Below, piece after piece: positions 24,775 to 33,427 of a stretch of DNA of 55,708 nucleotides. The position numbers and the translations under genes were made by a program. The DNA is from Candidatus Freyarchaeota archaeon (GTDB taxonomy: Archaea > Asgardarchaeota > Jordiarchaeia > Jordiarchaeales > Jordiarchaeaceae). The notes under the pieces were generated by a model. The model was given only the letters and a program-made list of their open reading frames with translations, was not told the DNA's origin and made no database searches. The stretch lies in the NCBI GenBank assembly GCA_030587365.1, contig JAUQZE010000038.1:1-55708 (forward strand), given 5' to 3'. Within the stretch, counting starts at the first letter, position 1. The number at the start of each line of letters is the position of its first letter.

Positions 24775-25452
24775 TTACTTCAATTGGGATATGTATTCAT
24801 CAATTCCTCTTTTCCATTTCAGAATCGATAAGGCTATTTTTTCACTTATTTCTTTTTTAACTGGTTCATCTTTGCCCAGTTTCTTGAGTTCTTCTAACGC
24901 ATTTTCCATCTGTATGATGCTGGGGTCGAACCGTCCCATTAAGAGGATAATTCTTTCCCTAGCGTCCGCGACATCGAAGTAGACCTGCTGACTCGTTGCA
25001 CCAGTTAAAAGCCTGTTTAATGAGACATCCAACTTTCTTTCGATTACAACCGCGTTGTAAAAGTTCTGAAGGCTCTCACCAGATAATTTACCCACACTGG
25101 ATAGGACCTGCTGAATTTTTTTAGAGGTTTCTTCGAGTTTTGATTCTGACTTTTCTTTGCTGGAGCTCCAAAGTTTCAACTCTATTCCTCTGATGTCTAT
25201 TCCTACTCTTATCTGCTTCACCGTCTTCTCACCCCCATCGGACGAGAAAAGCTTAGCCCCTGCGCTATAGGAAGGATCATCACCGCCCTTCTCAGAGAAA
25301 TCAACACAGTAGGACTTTAGGGAAGTAACCGCGTGATACGCTATCCTGAAAAGATCTAGAGCCTTTCCCTCAGCCTTAACGACACGAGAAGCCTCTTTCA
25401 AACCTTTAACTAATTCGTCAACATTTGCCGGTAACATACGCTTTCCCTTCAA
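24775..25452 (-). CDS. Hypothetical soluble protein
   Basis: 225 residues, mostly helical at both ends (VDELVKGLKEASRVVKAEGKA and RERIILLMGRFDPSIIQMENALEELKKL) with a short beta-rich middle (KQIRVGIDIRGIELKLWSS). The segment KSESKLEETSKKIQQVLSSVGK is a probable coiled coil. One Cys only, no metal motif, signal peptide or membrane helix. I do not recognise the family. It converges on tRNA-Sec with about 200 bp between. Confidence 0.65.
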   Translation of the reverse strand: MKGKRMLPANVDELVKGLKEASRVVKAEGKALDLFRIAYHAVTSLKSYCVDFSEKGGDDPSYSAGAKLFSSDGGEKTVKQIRVGIDIRGIELKLWSSSKEKSESKLEETSKKIQQVLSSVGKLSGESLQNFYNAVVIERKLDVSLNRLLTGATSQQVYFDVADARERIILLMGRFDPSIIQMENALEELKKLGKDEPVKKEISEKIALSILKWKRGIDEYISQLK

Positions 25453-25968
25453 ACATAATGTTAAATAATTATAAATGACTCAAAATTATAATCTTTTCGA
25501 AATCACAACTCTAATATTCAAAATAAACTGTTTTGGCGCTTATTTGGAGCACGAGTTATATAAACGCTCCTCCTACCAACCAGTTATTTTGACTCAATAT
25601 AGCATTTGATATCTGAACCTCCTCTAGCAATTGTGTAAACTCATAAAATGTATAAAATCCATCCTCCTTTCTCAATAGTTAGATGTATATATGGGGCTGT
25701 CTAGGCTGAGATTCCAAAGGGGGGTGAGGTCGTACGTTTTTGGAGAAATACGGTTACTGGAGCACTCGAGGCAGGAGAGTTGAACCCTATCTTTTAACCC
25801 CCACCACCAAGGCAAAGTAACCCGAACACCATGTCCAGAGAATAATAGCAACATCACCAAAGAATAGTGTGAAAACAACAATTAAATCTTAACAAGACAG
25901 TTGCACCAAAATCTTCAAAAGGGTAAATTATTCTTTTTATTATAGGAAAAGCGATAAGTGAATCCGAA
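25453..25968. other. Intergenic region, unexplained GC-richer island
   Basis: About 500 bp. Most is AT-rich, but 25690-25830 is noticeably richer in G and C (GGGGGGTGAGG, CCCCCACCACCAAGG) and stands out from its surroundings. A 69-codon minus-strand frame there (25672-25881) gives a product with no clear domain. The island could be a structured RNA or a relic; I cannot assign it. Confidence 0.35.
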
Positions 25969-26124
25969 ATGCGCTCTGAAGAAAATCCCATAAATTCTTT
26001 ACGCGAAGAGGGTTCTGAGAAGTTACTTTGGGAAATAATAAACAGCGTTCTGAGAAAGGTCCTTGTAGAGGACTCAAGAGAGGGGTTATTACCCTCCACG
26101 CGAAGAAGTGATCCTTTAAAGTGA
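25969..26124 (+). CDS. Small ORF 1 upstream of the histidine kinase
   Basis: 51 codons from ATG 25969: acidic N-terminus (MRSEENPINSLREEGSEKL), then an amphipathic helix LLWEIINSVLRKVLVEDSREG. The stop TGA overlaps a GTG that opens the next small frame (GTGA). The frame is open further upstream without a standard start. Composition is protein-like but no family is recognised; it could also be a decayed gene. Confidence 0.3.
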   Translation: MRSEENPINSLREEGSEKLLWEIINSVLRKVLVEDSREGLLPSTRRSDPLK

Positions 26125-26231
26125 AAGAAGCTCCTATAAGTGTTGAGGCTTTGGATGCAGTACGGAATATTTTCAGGTTCACTTCCCAAATCATAAAGAA
26201 TTTGATCAAGTTTGTACTCCGCTTGAGTTGA
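26121..26231 (+). CDS. Small ORF 2 upstream of the histidine kinase
   Basis: 36 codons, GTG start overlapping the stop of ORF 1 by 4 bp. The peptide VKEAPISVEALDAVRNIF continues into FTSQIIKNLIKFVLRLS, a possible amphipathic or membrane-associated helix. The coupling to ORF 1 is the only support that it is translated. It ends 95 bp before the histidine kinase. Confidence 0.25.
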   Translation: MKEAPISVEALDAVRNIFRFTSQIIKNLIKFVLRLS

Positions 26232-26326
26232 AATTTGAGAAAAAAGATTATGCGTTTTAGACTACATAAAAAGACGCTAAGGAATGGCAAATTTGATAAG
26301 AAACAATACCTGCACAAAAAAAGTTT

Positions 26327-27340
26327 ATGAGAATAATAAGAGGAAATAAGAGCAAACAGGATGGCTTCAACATTATGAAAGACACCACCGAAAAGAAGGA
26401 TACCAAAGAAGTCCTAAGCAAACCTAAGAAGTCTAGACTCTCTCGGCTCATGGACAAAATAAGTTCAAGGGCATTACCAGCATTGGGAGATATGAATATT
26501 GCTGCAGAATTGGAGATGACCAAAGAGAAACTGAAGGAATACGCGGAGCACCTAGAGGAGATGGTTGAGGAGAGAACCAGGGAACTGAAGGAGGCACAGG
26601 AACATCTTCTCAGAGCTGAGCGGTTGGCTGCTATCGGGGAATTAGCAGCGATGGTGGGACACGACCTGCGCAATCCGTTAACAGGCATCACCGTCTCTGC
26701 ATACATTCTGAAAAAGAAGTTAGCATCAGTAAAGGATGAAAAAATAATGGATCTACTAGATTCTATAGAAAAAAATGTGAAGTATACAAACAAAATCTTA
26801 ACTGAGCTTTTGGAATACTCAAGAGAAATACAGCTAGAACTAACTGAAACAAATTTAAGAAAGGTCTTGAAAGACACTTTAACTTTCATCAAAGTTCCAG
26901 AAAATATACGATTATCAGATTTTACTACGGATGAACCTAGGATATTGGTTGACGAGGAGAAAATGTACAGAGTCTTTATGAACCTCATCCAAAACGCGAT
27001 TGACGCCATGCCTGAAGGCGGCGAACTCACAATAAAAAGCTGGGAAGCAAACGGCAACCTGGAAATCGCCTTCACCGATACTGGAACAGGCATATCAAAG
27101 GAAAATATGGAAAAACTTTTCAAGCCCCTCTTCACCACCAAAGCGAAGGGAATCGGATTAGGCTTACCTATATGTAAACGCATAGTAGAAGCGCACGGGG
27201 GCTCGGTCTCTGTGGAGAGCGTGGTGGGAAAAGGCACAACCTTCACGGTAACCCTACCAATAAACCAAAAAATAAAGGAGATAAAAGGTATAAGTGTAAC
27301 TGCCAGAATCATTGTTATAGATGACGAAAGCGAGTCCTAA
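26327..27340 (+). CDS. Soluble histidine kinase with a cut-off receiver start
   Basis: 337 residues, no membrane helix. A coiled coil (58-98) leads into HisKA with phospho-acceptor His112 in MVGHDLRNPLTG. The HATPase domain has N box FMNLIQNAIDAMPEGG (about 220-235), G1 DTGTGIS, F box LFKPLFTTK and G2 GIGLGLPICKRIVEAHGG. After the final PI of HATPase come IKGISVTARIIVIDDESES and a stop: this is the first strand and the acidic DD pair of a receiver domain, then nothing. The gene is thus probably the kinase part of a hybrid kinase or a kinase-regulator pair whose receiver was lost. A Met17 start is also possible. No sensor domain is seen. Confidence 0.88.
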   Translation: MRIIRGNKSKQDGFNIMKDTTEKKDTKEVLSKPKKSRLSRLMDKISSRALPALGDMNIAAELEMTKEKLKEYAEHLEEMVEERTRELKEAQEHLLRAERLAAIGELAAMVGHDLRNPLTGITVSAYILKKKLASVKDEKIMDLLDSIEKNVKYTNKILTELLEYSREIQLELTETNLRKVLKDTLTFIKVPENIRLSDFTTDEPRILVDEEKMYRVFMNLIQNAIDAMPEGGELTIKSWEANGNLEIAFTDTGTGISKENMEKLFKPLFTTKAKGIGLGLPICKRIVEAHGGSVSVESVVGKGTTFTVTLPINQKIKEIKGISVTARIIVIDDESES

Positions 27341-27414
27341 CAACCTGGTTGTTTTTTGGCGTTTCTCCTTTTCCCATATAGCTTCTAATCACGAGGTATT
27401 TTCCTGAGAGCAAC

Positions 27415-27564
27415 GTGAAGACTGCTATAAACCGAACTCTAAGAGGAAAGGCTACCAAGCTTTATACACGAATCTTAGGTGAGGAGGAGCGTAGAAAAAT
27501 TGCTGAGTTCTTCGCAGGTATGGATGCTTTGGAGGTTTCTCTGCGGAGTAGAGAGCGTCTCTGA
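27415..27564 (+). CDS. Short ORF or gene remnant
   Basis: 49 codons from GTG 27415, highly charged: MKTAINRTLRGKATKLYTR then ILGEEERRKIAEFFAGMDAL. It lies in the roughly 700-bp gap after the truncated receiver and may be a remnant. No domain is recognised. The rest of the gap (27565-27775) holds nothing I can name. Confidence 0.25.
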   Translation: MKTAINRTLRGKATKLYTRILGEEERRKIAEFFAGMDALEVSLRSRERL

Positions 27565-27775
27565 TTCTTGATACATATTGAAACGCTACGGCGTCAAAAG
27601 AGCAGTATTGTTTAATTTATTTATCAGAGGAAGAGGCTCGCAGGATTCAGGAATTTTGGCTCTCCGATACCTGCTCTAAGAACTCTGGTTTCCGTTCCTA
27701 AAGGATGGTGAAAAGAGTGTTAGGTTTGGATGAAAGTAGAGAGACTCAAACGTTAAGTGCATCTGCATAAACCCA

Positions 27776-27995
27776 TGTTAACTTGCGCTATGCTCCTTGT
27801 AAGTGAAATTATGCAGTGTTTTTGAGAATTTCTGGTCTTTTTGAAGTCCTTGGGAAAAGAATTTTTTGGTCTTCTTTTCCGAGAATAAGCCTTTAGACGG
27901 TGGATTGGGCAACTAGTTTCAGAGAAAAATACTGGAAACACTATAGTACTACGCCAGCCTTTTCACTAAGGGAGCATACAACGCCCGTGTTAACT
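27776..27995. mobile_element. MITE-like element A with 8-bp target duplication
   Basis: TGTTAACT occurs at 27776-27783 and 27988-27995 and brackets about 204 bp whose ends are inverted repeats: GCTATGCTCCTTGTAAGTG on the left, and on the right a block whose complement reads GTATGCTCCCTTAGTGAAAA. The same end sequences occur in the shorter element at 52033-52104. No transposase frame survives inside. An 8-9 bp duplication with short TIRs fits a non-autonomous IS derivative. Confidence 0.65.
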
Positions 27996-28044
27996 CGGGG
28001 AAATTTAAATATAGTTATTTGTAACTAATCTTTGGGTGTTCTTA

Positions 28045-28347
28045 TTGTCCCAAGATTTAATCAAGATTATTAAGGAAATTACCATGCGGGATGACACTGA
28101 CGAAGCCTTAACTCTACTGCTTGGAAAGTACCTCGATCAAAGGATTTCTGAGTGTAGAGCAGAGGTTAGAAAGTTTGAGGAGAAGTACGGGATGCATTTT
28201 GAAGAGTATGAAGAGAGACTTGATGTGGATATCAATCTGTCTTATGAGCATGAAAAGGACTATGTTATATGGGGCGCATTACTAGACGAACTTGAAGAGC
28301 TAGAAAAACGGTTAAGACAACTAAAATGGAAATCGATGAATTCATAG
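28045..28347 (+). CDS. Putative antitoxin partner of TumE-type toxin
   Basis: 100 residues from TTG 28045 (GTG 28036 also possible; a TATA-like TTTAAATATAG lies near 28002-28012). The product is helical and acidic: DLIKIIKEITMRDDTDEALTL, then a long helix RISECRAEVRKFEEKYGM, and WGALLDELEELEKRLRQLKW. Its end overlaps the start of the next gene by 22 bp, typical of toxin-antitoxin operons. The role is inferred from that neighbour. Confidence 0.65.
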   Translation: MSQDLIKIIKEITMRDDTDEALTLLLGKYLDQRISECRAEVRKFEEKYGMHFEEYEERLDVDINLSYEHEKDYVIWGALLDELEELEKRLRQLKWKSMNS

Positions 28348-28661
28348 AAAGCATACTGAAAACTACGGCGAAGTTTCCGTGGATAAGACGCACAAAGGTC
28401 GAGTTCACAATAGCTTTGGCACATATCCGGCTCCGGCTCGCCGGCTCCTTTGTGGACATCTTCTACCGAAGAAAAACCCAGAACGCCTCCTATTCCTACA
28501 TTGATGGTGGGGAAAGAGTTTTTGGAGCAAACAACATGAAAATAGGGTGGCACATCTATCCCTTCGGAGAAACCGAAAAACACCTGCCAATAAATCACAT
28601 GACTTTTGAAGAATTTCTGAAGGTTCTCGAAAAAGAACTTAGAAGGAGAGGTAAACTATGA
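28326..28661 (+). CDS. TumE/DUF6516-like toxin
   Basis: 111 residues. The central pattern LRLAGSFVDIFYRRKTQNASYSYI, DGGERVFGANN and GWHIYPFGETEKHLP matches the TumE/DUF6516 family as I know it: a strand-rich domain ending with W-H-x-H/Y-P-F-G. Members act as toxins with a small partner encoded upstream, exactly the arrangement here. The target is not known to me. A Cys-rich stretch after the gene (28690-28780, KQCENSCKTCAWKN) has no start codon and looks like a relic. Confidence 0.7.
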   Translation: MEIDEFIESILKTTAKFPWIRRTKVEFTIALAHIRLRLAGSFVDIFYRRKTQNASYSYIDGGERVFGANNMKIGWHIYPFGETEKHLPINHMTFEEFLKVLEKELRRRGKL

Positions 28662-28763
28662 GCTACTGTTAAGGTGTTAGTATAAGCAGTGCGAGAACTC
28701 GTGTAAGACATGCGCATGGAAAAATGCCTATGAAAAAGGTATATACGGATTTTTCGTGAGAAA

Positions 28764-30065
28764 TCACATAACTTGTGTTAGAGCTTCTTTTAGCTTTTGA
28801 ACTGCTTTTTCTACTTCCTCATGTTTGGTTCCTATCGCTGCGTTCATTGTTATGTAGCCTGTGGGGTACTTTTCACAACATGATCCGTAGTCTGTGGGTC
28901 CCAGTGCTCTTGGCCCGGTTACTCGCAGGTTATACAGTGCTCCGCCGACTTTTTGTGGGTCTCTGTTGGTGATTGACATTGCACAGGCTACAGGGTTGTA
29001 TACTTTGAGGACTCTTTCCCCGCATTCTTCTGCGATTTTTTTGAGATTTTCCTCAAGATACTTCCTGTTTTTTTCCTGTTCATCTCTAAGCTTTTCGTAG
29101 TTTTTAATACCTAAAGCTAGTATCGCTGCCAAGAATTGCGTTGCTGGTGCTGCGGTGGCTCTTCCCGCGTACTGCTCGCTGACCTCGTCTAGGGTTTCCT
29201 GTTTCGGTGCAGCAATGATTGCTCCTCCTATTGGTGTAAGAAAGTTTTTGTCGGTGCTCTGAACAACAACATCCACACGTCCAGCGTCCACCGCGGACCT
29301 TATCCTTTTCATTATCTCCCTGCTCTGCACCCCATAGGCATTGTTAATCACATGCGGGACATCTTGTTCTTGGGCGATTTTAGCTATTTCTTTCACGTCA
29401 TCCGGTTCACGAGGTGGGAAAAAGGTAGTTGTGGACAGAATTGCAACCGTTTCCTCGTCTATCGCCTCCTCCACTCTTTCCGGGGAAACAATCACGGCGT
29501 CGCCCTCCAGTTCACCCTCAATGATTTTCGGCTCCAAGCCTATGAGTTCTATGGCCTTCAGGGGGGATTTATGGTCAATTCTGGGGTGAACAACATATTT
29601 TCCTTTTCCTCTTCTCTTCTGCCTCATTGCTGATATTGTGAGACCGATTGACATTCCTGTGGACATGGGAAGAAGAAAGGCGTGTTTTAAGTTGGGAGCT
29701 CCGAATCTTCGGATGGCGTCGGAAGCGAGTGTATTGACTATGGTGTACATTATTGAAGCCCCAGGGGCTTTGGGCTGGGCTGCGGATATCTCGCCGCTGC
29801 GTCCTATGCCATGACAGAAATCAGCTGCAAGTTCGGAAACTAGAGGTGAGGCTGCTCTGGCTTCTCTTTCACCCACTCTAGCTGCCTGGGGGTCTTTGTC
29901 TGTGTCCATCATGGACAGTACGGTGAGTAGGAATTTTATTTGGGGGTCGCTCCACCCCTCTTCCGGTATTCTTCTCTGTTCGAATAATACGCGTAATGGA
30001 TCCAGTTGGGATTCCAGAACCATGATACCTCGTTCTAGCATATTTTCGGGAATTAATCCTTTCAT
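28764..30065 (-). CDS. spcS: O-phosphoseryl-tRNA(Sec):selenocysteinyl-tRNA synthase (SepSecS)
   Basis: 433 residues, standard for the archaeal enzyme. This PLP enzyme converts Sep-tRNA(Sec) made by PSTK into Sec-tRNA(Sec) using selenophosphate. Diagnostic features are GIGRSGEISAAQPKAPGASIMYTIVN read in parts (phosphate-loop Arg and Gln near 89-98), LLPMSTGMSIGLTI, KYVVHPRIDHKSPLKAI, STTTFFPPREPDDV and the PLP-binding Lys273 in VQSTDKNFLTPIGGAII. The gene starts 37 bp after selB on the same strand, so both are in one operon. All main active-site segments are present, so it should be functional. Confidence 0.95.
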   Translation of the reverse strand: MKGLIPENMLERGIMVLESQLDPLRVLFEQRRIPEEGWSDPQIKFLLTVLSMMDTDKDPQAARVGEREARAASPLVSELAADFCHGIGRSGEISAAQPKAPGASIMYTIVNTLASDAIRRFGAPNLKHAFLLPMSTGMSIGLTISAMRQKRRGKGKYVVHPRIDHKSPLKAIELIGLEPKIIEGELEGDAVIVSPERVEEAIDEETVAILSTTTFFPPREPDDVKEIAKIAQEQDVPHVINNAYGVQSREIMKRIRSAVDAGRVDVVVQSTDKNFLTPIGGAIIAAPKQETLDEVSEQYAGRATAAPATQFLAAILALGIKNYEKLRDEQEKNRKYLEENLKKIAEECGERVLKVYNPVACAMSITNRDPQKVGGALYNLRVTGPRALGPTDYGSCCEKYPTGYITMNAAIGTKHEEVEKAVQKLKEALTQVM

Positions 30066-30102
30066 GTACTTTTTGATTAGTTCCTTCAGATTAACTCCTC
30101 CC

Positions 30103-31494
30103 TCAAACTTTACGTGGTTTATACTTTCTTATGAAAACCGCTTCGCCCTCCGAAACCGGTTTTTCGAATTTGATTATCACCGCCCCTTTTCCTCCAAAAG
30201 TGGAAACCACCTTTCCAATGGTTCCCTTTTCTGTGATTGCAGTTTCGTTCAATAGTTTCTCGGCTCCGTACCCGGTTTCCGCCAAACCAACAATAACGCT
30301 ACCCTTGGGGTGAACTGGGTTTTTAACCCTTCCCGTCTTGCTCTTTTCTGTAAAGAATTCTATTTCGCTAGGAGCCATGTCGGTCACTTTTCCACTTCCC
30401 ACGATTCTCAGAATTGTTGGGGACAAATCCAGACGGGAAACCAGTAGCGGTGTGCCCTCCTCGGCAACAACGCTTTCACCAAGCCTGAAGAGTGCATCGA
30501 AGGTTTCCCCACTTTCCACATACTCTATGAGAAGGTTTCTTCCCTCGAATCTTTTGAAGGGAATCACGGTGGCGGTGACTGTGGGCATCCCCACGGTTAG
30601 GTGTACCTGAACACCAGTATGAAGAGGGTATTTAAACAGTTTATTCATTTTTATGCTTCCAATCAATTGGTCGGTTACATTTAGGGTTCCCGGCGTGCCG
30701 GCGTAGCATCCGCGGTATATCTTCTCTGGTTCCGGTCCCGTAGTGCTTATACCTACTCGGTCCCCCGCTTGGGCTTCGTCTCTCGACTCTCTAAAAGTTT
30801 GTATTGATCTCACCTTGGCGGCTAGTTTGAGGGGCATAACCTCAATCTCGTCACCTACATGAACCCTACCGCGATGAATTGTTCCAGTCATAACCGTTCC
30901 GGTACCCTTGATGCGGAAAGCGTGATCTATGGGCATCTTGAAAGGGCCCTCTGTTTCCCTTTTTGGGGGCGATAGAATACTCAAAAGAGCTTTTTTAAGA
31001 TCCTCCATTCCTGCACCGGTAACCGCGGAAACCGGAATTATGGGGGCTTCCTCCAGAATAGTGCCCTTTAGAACGCTTTTAACCTGATTCTTAACGGTTT
31101 CAAGTTTGCTCGGGGAAAGCAAGTCCATCTTATTCAACGCTACTACTACCTTCGAGATTCCGAAACTCTGGAGAATAATAATATGCTCCCCTGTTTGAAT
31201 TTTCGGCCCTTCGTCGGCTGCGACCACCAGTATCGCGGCGTCAATTATGTTCGCTCCAGCAACAACACTACGAATAAGCTCTGCGTGACCGGGAGCGTCA
31301 ACCAGTGTTACCAGGTAACCGTTTAGGTGGAAGGATGTGAAGCCTAGGTCTATGGAGATTCCTCTCTCCTGGGCTTGTGGATGTTTGTCTAGACCTGCTG
31401 TGGAAACGACTTCGCTTAAAGCTCTTGCTACCTGTGTTTTGCCGTGATCAATGTGGCCCAGGAGACCTATATTAACCGAAATGGCATCAGGCAT
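30103..31494 (-). CDS. selB: Selenocysteine-specific elongation factor SelB
   Basis: 463 residues. A GTPase that delivers Sec-tRNA(Sec) to UGA codons. G1 is GHIDHGKT (13-20), G2 lies in AQERGISIDLGF, G3 is DAPGH (about 66) and G4 is NKMD (about 120). Domains II (GTGTVMTGTIHRGRVHVGDEIEVMPL) and III follow, and a short fourth domain ends the chain, as in archaeal/eukaryotic SelB. The RGISIDLGF switch and short C-terminus separate it from EF-1alpha and aIF2-gamma. It is flanked by ilvC-like upstream (59 bp) and spcS downstream (37 bp). Confidence 0.95.
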   Translation of the reverse strand: MPDAISVNIGLLGHIDHGKTQVARALSEVVSTAGLDKHPQAQERGISIDLGFTSFHLNGYLVTLVDAPGHAELIRSVVAGANIIDAAILVVAADEGPKIQTGEHIIILQSFGISKVVVALNKMDLLSPSKLETVKNQVKSVLKGTILEEAPIIPVSAVTGAGMEDLKKALLSILSPPKRETEGPFKMPIDHAFRIKGTGTVMTGTIHRGRVHVGDEIEVMPLKLAAKVRSIQTFRESRDEAQAGDRVGISTTGPEPEKIYRGCYAGTPGTLNVTDQLIGSIKMNKLFKYPLHTGVQVHLTVGMPTVTATVIPFKRFEGRNLLIEYVESGETFDALFRLGESVVAEEGTPLLVSRLDLSPTILRIVGSGKVTDMAPSEIEFFTEKSKTGRVKNPVHPKGSVIVGLAETGYGAEKLLNETAITEKGTIGKVVSTFGGKGAVIIKFEKPVSEGEAVFIRKYKPRKV

Positions 31495-31553
31495 GTAGCA
31501 ATCCTCCCATTAACAGTATAAAGTCTTCCTACTATTTGGGTTTTAAGGGGAAG

Positions 31554-32570
31554 TTATGCGGATTCCTCTGACCTTTTTCTTCTCAGTCCCTCAATAACAT
31601 TTTTCTCGTATGGGGCGAGAGGGTTGAGTTTGGGTAACTCTTTTAACTGCTTAAACTTAGGGTATCCTGCTTCTTGTTCTTTCTTCCACTCTTCTGCAAA
31701 AGACCCATTCTTTATTTCTTCGAACACTTTCTTTAGATGTTCAACGATGGGGTCTATATTGAGGGTTAGTGTTCTGCTGAGTGAACCGTACTGGCTGGTC
31801 TGGGAGTGTAAGCCCATCTGCCCCGAGGTTCCGGTTTCGGCGAACATTTGAAATACTAATCCGAGTTCTCCTGACATATAGAGTTCTACGAGAACCGCCT
31901 CTGGGGGGAGCCCTGCGTCGACTTGAATCTGAAAAGCGGCCATCAAAATTCTACCAATGGCTGGCCCTGAGCCCTGTTCGGAGAAAAGATCCATGTAAGC
32001 CTCTTGAGCCATGGTGACCTCAAGCACACCCGCCCTAGTGGAACCTATGGCCTTTGCCAGAGCCAGAACTATCTTTTTCGCCTTTCCGCTGGCATCGTTC
32101 TCCACCGCGATGAAGCTCGGATAGCCTTCGCCCTTAACGAACAGCTCACGCACAAATTTTCCAATCATTCGGGGGGCAAGCATAACTACATCAATGTTTT
32201 TAGGTGGTTTGATTAAGCCAAAGGCTATGTTGTAACCGGACGCGAAGTTGAGAACCTTCCCTTTCGATAATTCGCTCCGAATTTCTTTTTCGTAGACCTG
32301 CGGCATCAACTCGTCAGGAATAAGGAAGAATATTATGTCAGCCCTCTTGGCGGCTTCCTTTATCGGATAAACTTCGAAGCCGTCCGCCTCAGCCAACTCC
32401 CAGTATGAGTCCTTAATGTTTCCTATTATCACATTCAGACCGCTGTCTCGCATGTTAAGAGCCTGAGCGCGGCCCTGGTTGCCGTAGCCTATCACGGCGA
32501 TTATTTTATTTTTAAGCACGGACAAATCCGCATCTTCGTCATGGTAAAATTTCGTCAACTCTAACACCAC
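31554..32570 (-). CDS. ilvC: Ketol-acid reductoisomerase-like protein
   Basis: 338 residues. The N-terminal Rossmann domain has VIGYGNQGRAQALNMRDSGLNVIIG (about 28-52) in place of the usual GYGSQGHA. The C-terminal knotted domain has EVTMAQEAYMDLFSEQ with the Mg-binding Asp and Glu region, EAVLVELYMSGEL and SQTSQYGSLSR. KARI makes the dihydroxy-acid precursors of valine and isoleucine with NADPH and Mg2+. Loop residues differ from the textbook form, so cofactor or substrate could differ. No other branched-chain gene is nearby; it leads the selB-spcS run, 59 bp ahead, so it may share their promoter. Confidence 0.88.
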   Translation of the reverse strand: MVLELTKFYHDEDADLSVLKNKIIAVIGYGNQGRAQALNMRDSGLNVIIGNIKDSYWELAEADGFEVYPIKEAAKRADIIFFLIPDELMPQVYEKEIRSELSKGKVLNFASGYNIAFGLIKPPKNIDVVMLAPRMIGKFVRELFVKGEGYPSFIAVENDASGKAKKIVLALAKAIGSTRAGVLEVTMAQEAYMDLFSEQGSGPAIGRILMAAFQIQVDAGLPPEAVLVELYMSGELGLVFQMFAETGTSGQMGLHSQTSQYGSLSRTLTLNIDPIVEHLKKVFEEIKNGSFAEEWKKEQEAGYPKFKQLKELPKLNPLAPYEKNVIEGLRRKRSEESA

Positions 32571-32709
32571 AAAAAGCTATTACACGCGTTTCTTAATGGT
32601 TACTACTTAAATACTCCTCGCCATATATAAAAATTATAAACCCATTGAATAAGTTTTTATACTATAAGCGTCTATAGGTAATCTCTAAGTGCAAGTAAGG
32701 GATCCAACC

Positions 32710-33246
32710 ATGTATAATCGAGAAGAAATTATTGATAAGGGTCTTGAGATCGTCGGGAAGTACCTACTTAAGGATGAAACGGTTCTTTTCTATGACTTCT
32801 GCGTCAAAGCCCGCAGAAAAGTAACTCCGGTAACCGAGGTCTTAGCCGCAACTGAAGGAGACCCGGGCTTGTTTGCATTCACAAACCGTAACATATTCTT
32901 TGTTCAGAAATCCGGCCTAATTAAACCAACCTATAGTTTGGAAGTGAGAATCTCATTGGAGAAGATTCTCCACTTGGACACTTCTGGCATGGTGATTAAA
33001 AGTCTAAAAATAACGGCGAGTCCCGAGGGAAAAGAAGTTGAACACACATTTTTGAATTTTGGGAGTGTGAAAAGTAAGAAAAATAAAATTGAAAAAATAA
33101 AGGCCGATTTTGAGGAAACTATTCAGAAAAGTATAAAAATGAAATCCTTGGTTAGCAGAGACATTATAGTTTGCGAATACTGCGGAGAAAAAAATGCCAA
33201 GACAAACGAGAAGTGTCTTAAGTGTGGAGCGGTCTTAAAAAAGTAA
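32710..33246 (+). CDS. PH-like domain protein with C-terminal zinc ribbon
   Basis: 178 residues from ATG 32710 (an in-frame GTG at 32689 lies too close to the promoter-like TTTATACTATAAG near 32657). The N-terminal two thirds look like a bacterial-type PH/short-PH fold: LFAFTNRNIFFVQKSG, YSLEVRISLEKILHLDTSG and KSLKITASPEGKEVE. A double CxxC zinc ribbon closes the chain: CEYCGEKNAKTNEKCLKCG. Such pairs often act as lipid- or protein-binding modules. The gene is divergent from ilvC and just before the duplicated cassettes. Confidence 0.65.
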   Translation: MYNREEIIDKGLEIVGKYLLKDETVLFYDFCVKARRKVTPVTEVLAATEGDPGLFAFTNRNIFFVQKSGLIKPTYSLEVRISLEKILHLDTSGMVIKSLKITASPEGKEVEHTFLNFGSVKSKKNKIEKIKADFEETIQKSIKMKSLVSRDIIVCEYCGEKNAKTNEKCLKCGAVLKK

Positions 33247-33259
33247 AACTCTGGAATAT

Positions 33260-33427
33260 TTTTTGGGCGATGCGTTTATGCGTGGCTTTTGCTTAAAATT
33301 TCTTTATACTATTCGTCAATTAACGAAAATCTAATTTTTTCGCTATTTATAGAATTTATGGACAGAAAAAAATATAACACGTTTATTTATCATTTATATA
33401 TTGACGACATATGCGGGGTATGTCCTT
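33260..33427 (+). repeat. Duplicated upstream region, copy 1
   Basis: About 165 bp that recurs at 34685-34854 with few changes (TTTGGGCGATG, AAATTTCTTTATACTATTCG, TTTTTTCGCTATTTA, CAGAAAAAAATATAA, TATTGACGACATATG). It ends at the TTG start of the Roadblock-like gene, so promoter and 5' UTR were copied with the genes. TATATATTG near 33394 is a candidate TATA box. Confidence 0.75.

Noticed and set aside
26257..27312. 351-codon minus-strand frame opposite the histidine kinase
   Set aside because: Ser/Phe-rich mirror of a gene whose plus-strand motifs are unambiguous.
28664..28780. Cys-rich stretch after the TumE-like gene (KQCENSCKTCAWKN)
   Set aside because: A stop lies just before it and no start codon fits; it overlaps the end of spcS. 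It may be a relic but cannot be supported as a gene.
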